This document shows, piece by piece, positions 23,497 to 32,700 of a DNA stretch of 64,000 bases. Each line of letters begins with the position of its first letter. Positions within the stretch are counted from its first letter, which is position 1. The notes beneath the pieces were generated by a model, which was not told the DNA's origin, did no database searches, and saw only the letters and a program-made list of their open reading frames with translations. Origin of the DNA: Stachybotrys elegans (lineage: Eukaryota > Ascomycota > Sordariomycetes > Hypocreales > Stachybotryaceae); the NCBI GenBank assembly GCA_020746835.1, contig JAGPNK010000001.1, positions 1,116,001 through 1,180,000 of the forward strand. Reading direction: 5' to 3'. The translations under genes and the position numbers were made by a program.

Positions 23497-25530
23497 TTAC
23501 ACAAATAATGTCTCAATAATCAAATCAAACAGTTGGGGTATTCTGGGCAGCGAGCGCATGTGGAAAACATTGAGGAGGCTGGCCGAGCCGTCAGAGCGCG
23601 AGGCGAAACCAGTCTTGAGGAAGGACTTCTCGGCGGTGGAGAGGTCGCGCTTCTCGGCCTGCGACCACTTGCGCTCGGCCTCCTCGCGGGCGGCGCTGAG
23701 GACGCGCTCCGTGTCCTCGGACTCCCAGAGGTTGCAGCGGTCGCACTCGGTGCAGGGGCGTGGGTCGCCGTCCGGGCGGAAGTGGTCGCAGAAGTGGCGG
23801 TAGCCGTCGTCGCTGAGGTCGCTGCGGCAGACGTAGCACATCTTGTAGCCGCAGGGGCAGGTGAGCTTGTTGCAGCCGGCGTTCTTGACGAACGAGGTGT
23901 TGCAGCGGGGGCAGACGCGCTTGATGGCCATGCTCATGGCCTGCTCGATCTGGGTGCGGAGGGCGACGAGGGACGACTCGTTGCAGATGTGGATGTCGAC
24001 CCAGGGCTTGCCGCACGACAGGCACGAGACGCGGCCGCACTCGGGGCTCTGGCACTCGAACTTGAGGCCGCGGCGGCGCCGCTGGTGACGGCTCATGGCC
24101 TGGCGCCACTCGGCGGCGAGCAGGGTGGCCGACGTCTGCAGGCTGAGGGCGAGGCAGGCGAGCGAGGAGAGGGCGACGAGGGGGAACATGAGGAGCAGCA
24201 GGGCGAGGAGGAAGGTGATGAGGAGGACGTTGGCGAGGCCGTCGACGCGGACGCGGGGGAACGAGCGGTGCGAGGGGAGATAGATGTCGTCGATCTCGGC
24301 GTAGCTGCAGAAGGGGCAGCGGACGAGGGGCAGGTTGGAGGCGGCGAGGCTGTGCTCGGCGAGGCGCTGGTCCAGCTTATGGAGAATCTCGGCGCCCTTG
24401 GTCTCCTCGAGCATGGCGCGGCGGATGTGGTCGGCCGTGACGTGGCCGGAGCAGGCCGAGGGCCCGTCGACGGCGATGCAGCGCAGGGTGCCGGTGGCCT
24501 GGTCGATGCTGCTGAGCCAGCCCTGGCCGAAGAGGGCCTCCTTGATGGAGTGCTGGACGCAGCGGAAGCAGATCATGTGGCCCTCGCGGTTGCAGTGGGT
24601 GAAGTCCTCAAAGGGGCCCGAGGAGAAGCAGCAGGCGCACTCGTGAGTGGCGTCGGCCTCCTCGGCCTCCTCGGCGTTGAGCAGGAGGGCGAGGCACCGG
24701 TCCTTGGTGTCGCGGTCGCGGCGCTCGCGCAGCTTGAGCGGGGCGATGAGGGTGTCGTAGAGCTCGCGGTCGAGCTCGGGGCTGCCGGTGCGGCGGACGG
24801 TGGGCCGGATGGACCCGTGGCCCGTGGAGCGCCAGAGGACGAGCGGGTGGTTCTCGGCCTCGCCCGTGGCGGGCCGCTTGCCGCCCGTGAAGAGGTGGGC
24901 AAAGGTGAAGCGCCAGGACTTGGCCGAGAGGGTGACGAGGGTGCGGCGGGCGTCGAGGTACGAGTAGTTGGACTCGGCGAGGACGGCGCGGACCGTCGAC
25001 CGCGACAGGCCCTTGAACTCGGACCAGGCCAGGGCCTCGACGGCCTTTTTGTACTCGTCGCTGCGGAAGAGCTCGCCGCGGGGCACGAGCTGCGAGTCGG
25101 CACGGGGGTGGCTGTTGTTGTTTTCAGGGTCGTCCTTTGTCTGGAGGAGCCTCCATCGGCCCTTGACCCACTGGGCGCGGTTCTTGAGGATGGCGTCGGC
25201 GACGAGGGCCAGGCGGGACTCGCCGTCGAAGCTCGCCAGCAGCTCGCGGAACACCTCGATCTGGATGTCCGGGAAGACGACGGCCAGGGCCTCGAGGCAG
25301 CTGTTTAGGTCGCGGAGGTCCGGGTGGACGGCGGGGAGGCGCGGCAGCTGGGACTCATCGTGGATGTAGTCGTCGGGGTTGGACCCATCGGCGGCAGCGG
25401 CGGCGGTGTCATTCTTTGTGCTGTTGGAGGCGGTGGCTGGAGCACTGTTCTTGCTTTTGCCGTTGTTGCTGGTTCGTGACCAGGTCGAGGAGGATCTACC
25501 AGAGTTGGCGAGCAGCCCGGGGAATACCAT
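23497..25530 (-). CDS. RBR-type E3 ubiquitin ligase (RNF216/Triad3-like)
   Basis: Single-exon gene for a 677-residue RING-between-RING ligase. After a Ser/Asn/Ala-rich tail comes a CUE-like helix bundle (about 75-115, 'VFPDIQIEVFRELLASF'). RING1 starts near residue 297 ('CACCFSSGPFEDFTHC', 'HMICFRCV'). The IBR begins near 407 with 'CPFC' and resumes with 'ECGRVSCLSC'. RING2 (about 540-567) is 'CPRCNTSFVKNAGCNKLTC', and the second Cys-rich half ends 'CYVC'. The downstream 'HFCDHF' and 'CTECDRCNLWE' match the RNF216 subgroup rather than Ariadne or Parkin. In this class RING2 supplies the catalytic Cys, probably within 'GCNKLTCPC'. A long hydrophobic stretch (about 431-464) lies inside the IBR region and could anchor the protein in a membrane. 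Confidence 0.88.
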   Translation of the reverse strand: MVFPGLLANSGRSSSTWSRTSNNGKSKNSAPATASNSTKNDTAAAAADGSNPDDYIHDESQLPRLPAVHPDLRDLNSCLEALAVVFPDIQIEVFRELLASFDGESRLALVADAILKNRAQWVKGRWRLLQTKDDPENNNSHPRADSQLVPRGELFRSDEYKKAVEALAWSEFKGLSRSTVRAVLAESNYSYLDARRTLVTLSAKSWRFTFAHLFTGGKRPATGEAENHPLVLWRSTGHGSIRPTVRRTGSPELDRELYDTLIAPLKLRERRDRDTKDRCLALLLNAEEAEEADATHECACCFSSGPFEDFTHCNREGHMICFRCVQHSIKEALFGQGWLSSIDQATGTLRCIAVDGPSACSGHVTADHIRRAMLEETKGAEILHKLDQRLAEHSLAASNLPLVRCPFCSYAEIDDIYLPSHRSFPRVRVDGLANVLLITFLLALLLLMFPLVALSSLACLALSLQTSATLLAAEWRQAMSRHQRRRRGLKFECQSPECGRVSCLSCGKPWVDIHICNESSLVALRTQIEQAMSMAIKRVCPRCNTSFVKNAGCNKLTCPCGYKMCYVCRSDLSDDGYRHFCDHFRPDGDPRPCTECDRCNLWESEDTERVLSAAREEAERKWSQAEKRDLSTAEKSFLKTGFASRSDGSASLLNVFHMRSLPRIPQLFDLIIETLFV

Positions 25531-26427
25531 GGTGATGGTGCATTCTGAAGCAGAGGACAGCCGCTCGGTGGAGGAGCCTGGTGCGGAGCAAGCACGCGAT
25601 GGATACTTGTTCTTCTGCTGGCTGTCGTCGTCGGCGTTTGGCGTTGGCTTTCGTGTCTGAGGTGAGATGGAGGCTGAATGTCTCGACGTTGCCTGGAAGG
25701 GGGGTTAATTATGCCGCCTCGTCCGTCTTCTCATATAAACACGGACCCTATAAATGGCCACTAATAAGATTGCGGCCGAACCCACTGGATCGCCGGTTTG
25801 GGGCCTATCAAGGCAGCCGGTTTCGTGGGGAAATGAAGGCCCAGTTATGCAATAGCGTCGGTAAAAAAAACATTATTTTCTTCTTTTTCCATCAAGTTGC
25901 TCCGTTTTGTCCGGCCCAATATTAATTAATATGATTTGGTGGACTATGTGCATTTCAGCTTCTTCTCATGACCAGCGCCACCAATACCCATGTCGTCCTT
26001 CCATCAGTATGACACGCTTCTCGGTTCATATTCACGTGGCCAGCTGAGGGGCATGAATAGACTTCACAGCGTCCAGACAGGTTCTTGGTCATTCCTTCTG
26101 GATAGGGAGATTTTCTGTATTTTATGTCACCTCATTCTAACTCCAGCCGCGCTTATTACGTGATGGTCGCAAAAAATAAAGATATATGATACAATCCAAA
26201 GATCAGCAAGAGACATAAACTGAATATGAAACACCCGGCACATATAATAAGGCGTGAACACGAATCATGAGGAAGTGCGAGGGCAGGTAAATCTACCACA
26301 AGGAAAATGGAGACAAAAAAAATTAAGAAAGACAGAGGAGGCAAAGGAGACAGAGGCGAGGATAACAAAGACAAACCAAACATATACAAGATACAAATAA
26401 TATACGTACACGTTAACTAAACATTTC
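25531..26427. other. Intergenic region, AT-rich
   Basis: This region holds the promoter of the RBR ligase near 25531, then AT-rich DNA. From about 26210 it shares diverged sequence with 29190-29440 (see repeat entries). No gene is seen. Confidence 0.5.
26220..26425. repeat. Diverged direct repeat, copy 1
   Basis: Similar in order and sequence to 29195-29440. Shared landmarks are a CC(C/T)GGCACA start followed by a GGCGT(A/G)AACA(C/T)GAAT block, a purine-rich GGAGACAGAG-type stretch, ACAAACCAAACATA-type bases, and ACG(C/T)TAACTAAAC at the end. The two copies flank the decayed helicase gene. It may be a duplicated 3' flank of a helicase-like gene. Confidence 0.6.
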
Positions 26428-28300
26428 TCATAGACCCAATAGAGTCAGACCATCACCCAGATGCCGGCCTAGGAAGAAGCCATTCCAATCAACCCTACGG
26501 AAGCGTTCCTCCATGTCCTGCATCTGAGCGATCCAAGAGGCTAAGTGTGCGCTGGGGTCCCACGGTGTCTTGGAACTGCGCAAAGAAATCCATGTTAACG
26601 TCCGGCTCGTCGTCTTCACCGCCAGAGGGGACCTCCTCGAAGCTGCTGGTCTGTATCCCATTGGGACCCACGATTGGGAAATCCCACATAGTATCCGACT
26701 CAAGAGTATAAGCGTCGAAACCTTCACCGGTAACATAGCTGGTGCCAGAAATTGGCCGAACTGCACCGTGTCGCCAACAATAAGAGTAGGAATCTCTTTG
26801 TACTTGCTCATTGCAGCCAGGGTCATGGGCTCCGTCATGCGTCCGGCTTCGTCAAGGACAATAAGATCGGGAACCCAAGCAGAGTGATTGAGCAGATCAC
26901 GAATGGCTACCGGAGTGCCGCAAAGCACGTTTGCCTCTCCGATAGCCAATTCAAGTAGCTGTATTGAGGGGATAGAGCACAAAGGTGTTCTTGACTGGGG
27001 GTGCCTTGTAACCAGGCGGCCAGCTGGGTTGCTCAGGAGTTCGCACAAGGAAGAAGAACATGTCTTCAACTGCTCCTAAATCTGGCAGTGATCTAGAGAG
27101 TCGAAGCATGTCTCCTGTACGCGGCTGTTGGTATATCTGGGCCCAGCGCACATTCTTTCCGACTGTTCGAAGCCATTCTTGACCCTGCCGAGCAGCTGGG
27201 CGAAGTACGGGCAGGAAGTGGGAACTTGGAACGTTCGAAGTTGGTGCCGTAATCCGACCACACGACATCCAAGACGTTTCGTTCGCCGACTAGGCAACCC
27301 CAAGGACGGCTGTCTTGGGATGCGTAGGGGTTCTGCTGCATAATTTCTTCGATGCGGGCATAGCATTTTCGTTCTTCATCTGCTTGACAAAGCTTTGCGA
27401 TATGTTATCTGGTCACAGGACCATGAAGACCACTCTGCTACCTTCATTGAGGGGGTAGACTGCTTCAGCTGCCGCCAGGATATTCTGCCAGTCTTCCACT
27501 TCTGCGTCTGACTGTGGGAAGGTGAGAGAAAGGGTGAGCGCTTCATCATCCCTGCCTTTTTGGAAAAAAGAAAAGTGCGAGCAGCTTGGGTCAACTCATC
27601 CCAGATAGCTTGGCGGGCATTGCTTTGCTGATCATATATTTCTTGGAAGCGTTAGTTGCGGCGGAAGATGACCCTATCGTGAACTTGGCCGCTACACCAA
27701 AAGCGTAGGCGCATACCGATAGTGCAGGCTATTGGTCCCTCTACTCCAATTTCAACACCCCGAGGTGTCCACGGGGATGTTCACGCGGACAGTCGTATCG
27801 CAGATTTCGCACGCAAAAACAGCGTTTGCCGCTCGTCATATGCAGTCTGCTCCTTGGGTGCCATGGACAGGAACTCTGGCTCGTGCCGGCGTGCGGAGGG
27901 CCTTCTGTAGGGGATAGGGGAGCCGAGACATGGTGACGTCTGGAAGCATGACCAAAAACTCCTCCCACCATGGGGCTGGGTGGTCGTTGCCACTGGCGAT
28001 GTCGGGACGAGAGGGCAACAGCTTTACTTCGCCAGACGTGATGGGCATCTCCAAGGTAGCGACAGGCTCCACTGCATCGCTGTGTCTAATACCCATGTTG
28101 ATGAGAACTGAGTTGTGCGTGAGGGCTCCTCCTGCAAGGCGGTACTCTGTGAGCAGGCCTGCTGAGCTAGCCCGCCCGACCTGTCTGACGTACTCCTTGT
28201 TATACCCGGGCAGGCCTTCTCCCGGACGGTGGGGAGGCAGGTCCTGATCGGCCGGTTGCCAAGGTGTAGGGCGGAGATTTTGGAGACTGGTAGTAGGCAT
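26428..28300 (-). pseudogene. Decayed superfamily 1 helicase-like gene
   Basis: A minus-strand coding relic read in several frames. The first block (28300 to about 27900) runs 'PWQPADQDLPPHRPGEGLPG' onward and has no domain I know. Between about 27900 and 27600 the frame shifts at least three times within 250 bp, passing through a 'CEICDT' Cys pair. A block near 27460-27520 reads 'AEVEDWQNILAAAEAVYP'. The last block (27069-26428) contains 'VLDEAGRMTEPMTLAAM', resembling the Walker B (DEAG) motif of Upf1/NAM7-type helicases, and 'TLIVGDTVQFGQF', resembling motif III. Walker A is not visible. Stops and frameshifts make a working product unlikely. Some joins could be introns, but not all. It could belong to an expanded helicase-like family of filamentous fungi. 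Confidence 0.65.
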
Positions 28301-28530
28301 GTAAGAGAAGGAAGGCTTTGGTAGGCGAGGGGAGGTTTCTTGTACTCACGCTTTATGTCTTCAGGACGCTGATAGGCAGGGGAAGATTCTGCGGATGCAA
28401 GGCAGATATCTCGGAGGCTGAGAGCAGAGGCGATGTTAGAGAAGGGGGGCTTTAGTAGGGCGGGGGAGGTTTCTTGTACTCACTGCTTAGGCCTTCCGGA
28501 CGCTGTTACGCAGGGAAGAAGATGTATTGA
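28270..28530. repeat. Tandem duplication of about 132 bp
   Basis: Two adjacent diverged copies (about 28270-28400 and 28401-28530). The shared core is AGGTTTCTTGTACTCAC, present at about 28333 and 28468, with similar bases on both sides (AGAGAAG before; a GGACGCTG block after). The segment just after the second copy (28533-28584) matches 27683-27738 inside the helicase relic, so pieces of the gene have been duplicated. Confidence 0.65.
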
Positions 28531-29736
28531 ATTTGGCAGCTACACCAAAAGTGTAGGCCGGCACTGATAGTGCGGGCTATGGGTGAAGATGCAGCATAAA
28601 CGCCGTCGTGCGCAAGGTGAACGGAATGGAGCGTGCAAGGGTAAACTGAAGAAGAGGATAGGAACAGAACCAGCTAGCAATCCGTGTTGCAGTAGAGAGG
28701 TTGTGCAGAGTGAGGGTACTGACGATCTGTCGGAGAGCTGTTGGGGGATGGAGAGGGGGGAGAAGAAAGGAGGAAGGAGGAAGGAGGAAGAGGAACTTTG
28801 AGGTGGTTGAAATATGTGGGAAACAACAGGAAATGTTGTGTGCGGCCAAAATTCGAAAACAATAGTTGTGATAGGGCAATAGAAACGCATCGAAAGCTCT
28901 GTGTTTGTTCACGGAGGACAACACCATGCAGGTCGCCTGGCAGCTGGTGACGGCCGTCAGCCCTCCTCGGATTTCCCGGACTTTAGGATAGGTAGCTGCT
29001 GCACTGAGAAAGCTGCTCTTTGTGGTTTGGGTGCCATCAAGGAATGGAAGAGAATAGTTCGAGAGTTAAGAGGGTCAGTCTAATCTAAGAAGGTTGAGGC
29101 AGTCACAATTCTCGTCCTCGTGGGAGTGCATCTTCTTGCCGGAGAACCACACGCGAAAGGTTGTTGTAGGTGAAGTAGGTAGGTAGCAAACAGAAGTGAG
29201 GCAGCCTGGCACACAGGGCGTAAACATGAATTGTGTAAAACATAGGACAAGCAAGGCAAACACAAGCAAAAGGAAGGAGGAGACGAGGACGGAGATGAGG
29301 ACGAAGATGAACACGAAGATGAACACGAAGATGAACACGAAGATAAACAAGACAAACAAAACATACACGACACAAATAACATGGAACACATATAATATAC
29401 ATACAGTACACGCTAACTAAACGTACATAGGTATACCCAAACACACACAACGCCACACCAAATAACCCAGTCCGTTACACGTCATGATACCCAAAACCCA
29501 CGCGACCCAAACGTATAACCGGGTCTTTTCCCATCCCTTACATTTTACGCCGTTGAATGCATATTTTGTTTACTGTATTAGGAAGCAAGTCTGGACGACT
29601 CTTATGCTTTTACACCTATGCCAAACCATCTTCTTTTCCTCTCCACCTTTTTTGTTGTTGTTGTTTCATGTCAGACGTAAACGTCCCATTCTCATCCCGC
29701 AGCCTCCGCGCTGCCACTCCCTTCTAACGATGTCTA
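28301..29736. other. Intergenic region with duplicated relic fragments
   Basis: There is no intact gene. The region contains the tandem 132-bp duplication, a partial second copy of part of the helicase relic (about 28533-28584), a 12-bp minisatellite and the second flanking direct repeat. Long open frames at 28540-28930 and 29075-29456 are low-complexity and have no domain. Confidence 0.55.
29195..29440. repeat. Diverged direct repeat, copy 2, with a 12-bp minisatellite
   Basis: Second copy of the repeat at 26220-26425. It carries an extra minisatellite: three perfect copies of GATGAACACGAA at 29306-29341, preceded by degenerate copies from 29282. Confidence 0.6.
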
Positions 29737-32700
29737 TCAACCAGACATGACAAGCGCCAGCAGGGCCATGCGGCAGTACATGCCGTACCGCATCTGTCCA
29801 AATGTCAGCATGTTTCTTTCTCGCCGGCAAAGGGGCTCCTCTCTTGAAGTCTTGAAGTCACTCACCTGTCTAAAGTATGCCGCGCGCGGGTCGTAATCCA
29901 CCTCCTCGGCAATCTCCTCGTTCCTGGGCATCGGGTGCATCACAATCATCGACGTCTTGGCGTGCTTGAGGGCAGCGTTGTCGACGCGGTACGTGTTCTT
30001 AACCCTCTCGTACTCGGACAGGTTGGCGAACCGCTCCTTCTGCACACGGGTGCAGTAGAGGACGTCGGTTCGGCCCAGGATCTCCGGCGTCAGCGTTTGC
30101 GACTCGCTGAGCAGCATGTTCGTGGACACGAGGTGCTCGCGGATGCTCGAAGGCAGTGCAAGAGTCGACGGTGCCACGAGCTGCACCTTGACCTGGTAGT
30201 GCTGGAGGAGCTCCACCAGAGAGTGCACAGTCCTGCCGTGGAGCAAGTCACCCACAAAGGTGACGGTCAGTCCCTGGACGGGACCGAGCTCCTCGCGGAT
30301 TGTGAAGAGATCGAGGATCGCCTGCGTGGGGTGCTCTCCGCTGCCGTTGCCTCCGTTGATGACAGGCACAGAGCTGTACTTCTTGGCAATGTCCACGGAA
30401 TCCTCGTCGGGGTGGCGCAGAACAATCGCATCTCCATAGCAGCCAAGGGTTCGCAGAGTGTCCTGGAGAGTCTCACCCTTCTGCACCGACGAGTGCTCCG
30501 TGGCGATGCTGACCGTTCGGCCTCCCAGACGTTGCATGGCAGCATCGAAGGATGCTGACGTGCGGGTCGAGGGCTCGTAGAACAGTGTGCACAGGACACG
30601 TCCGCGGAGGAGGTTCATGACACCCTCGCGCTGAACACCAAGGCGCATCTCCTGGGCAATGGAGAAGAGCAGGTGGAGATCGGCTCGAGTAATCTGCTTC
30701 ACAGAAAGCACGTGCGCGTTCTTGAACGAAGACGGCTGCGCAAGGAGGTTCTGCAGAGACGAACTGGGCACCTGCGGCTGAAGGGGCAAGGATCGGTGGC
30801 TGGTTTGGAAGTCTCGCTTCGACACATCCAGGGCGAACCGGCGAGCAATGGCCTCGATGAGGATCTTGGCATTCTTGACGTTGGTGACCAGGGGGATCTG
30901 GTAGTCGACAGCCATTCGTCGGGTCTGGTAACCTCTGCTCATGTAGTTGGCCGGGCGGCGATACTTGTTGTTAGAAGGAAGGTTGATGTACAGATCAATC
31001 GTGTTCTTCGCCAAGTGCTGCGTCAGCGAGAACTCAGACTCCCTGTCTTCGTCGCTTCCCAGAACCTCAAGGTACTGAACAGCAACGCCATGCTCCTGCA
31101 GGAAGTCGGCGGTACCGGCCGTGGCAAACAGCTTATAGCCAATGTCCTGGAGCTTCTGGATAGAAGGAAGCATCTCCCTCTTGTCCTTGTATGAACCAAT
31201 AGACAGCAGGATGTTGGCCTTGGGGATTTTGAAGCCAGTAGAGATGAGTGCCTTGAGGTAGGCCTCGTACTTGTCAACACCAAAGCAGGCGACTTCACCA
31301 GTGGAAGCCATCTCTACTCCCAGGACGGGATCAGCACCAGACAGACGAGAGAAACTGAACTGCGGCACCTTGACACCGACACAACCGGGGGCGATATCTG
31401 TAGCCGGGTACTCCTCGAATGGCTGGCCCATGATGGCCTTGGTAGCCATCTCAATTAGATCAACACCCATGACCTTGGACACGAAGGGGAACGATCGCGA
31501 AGCACGAACGTTGCACTCAATAACCTTGATATCATTGTCCTTGGCGATGAACTGGATATTGAAGGGACCGGTGACGTTGAGGGCAGCACCAATCTTGCGA
31601 GTCGCCTCTTCGATGCGCTTGATGGTGGTAGACTCGAGATCCTGAGGGGGGAGGATCAGAGTAGCGTCGCCAGAGTGAACACCGGCATTCTCAACGTGCT
31701 CCGAGATGAAATGGCCGATGACATTACCGTTCTTCGCCACGGCATCCATCTCAATTTCCTTGGCGTTTTCAATGTACTTAGTGATGACCACAGGGTGCTC
31801 GCGGGACACCTCAGCCGCCTGGGCGAGGTAGTTCTCCAGGTCCTTCTCCGAGTACACTGTGTTCATAGCAGCACCGGACAGGACGTATGATGGCCGGACA
31901 AGTACAGGGTAGGTCACCTTGCGGCAGAATGCACGGGCCTCCTCGAAACTTGTGAGTTCTTTCCAGGTAGGTTGATCAACCTCGATGCGATCCAACATGC
32001 GCGAAAACTTGTAACGGTTTTCGGCGGTGTCAATCATTTCGGGAGAAGTACCCAGGACCTTGACTCCTGCCCGATGCAGAGGCAGGGCGATGTTATTGGG
32101 CGTTTGGCCACCCATGGCGCCCAAAACACCAGCTGCCAGCTCCAGCTCATAGATATCCAGCACCGTCTCGACGGTAATGTTCTCAAAATACAGTTTATCG
32201 GCCTCATCGTAGTCTGTGCTCACCGTCTCCGGATTGTACGGATCCCGAAGTTAGCAGAGGAATAAACACAGTGGCGGTGGTACACTTACGTTGACCATGA
32301 CCGTCTTGAAGCCGGAGGCACGGAGGGTTCGGATAGCCCGCACGGAGCACCAATCGAACTCAACTGAAGAGCCAATTCGGTACACACCAGAACCAAGGAC
32401 CATGACACCGTGGTCGTTGAAATCTACATCGTGCTCCGATGCGTTGTAAGTCAGGTAAAGGTAGTTGGTGAAGGCCGGGAATTCGGCGGCCACTGTATCA
32501 ATCTGCTTAACCCACGGATGAATACCGGCGTCGAGTCTCATGCGGCGGACGGCAATCTCGTTAGAGCCGATGAAGTTGGCCAGCTGGCGGTCGCTGAATC
32601 CAAGCCTCTTGGCGTTGAGGATGGTATTGGGCGAAATATCAGCTGCCGTCATAGTAGACAGGATCTTGCCAAAGTCGCTCAGATCCTTAAGCTTTCGGAG

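Noticed and set aside
23533..25308. 591-codon open frame on the plus strand
   Set aside because: It is exactly antisense to the RBR ligase gene. It is open only because of the GC-rich third positions of that gene and is Ala/Gly/Val/Glu-rich without any domain.
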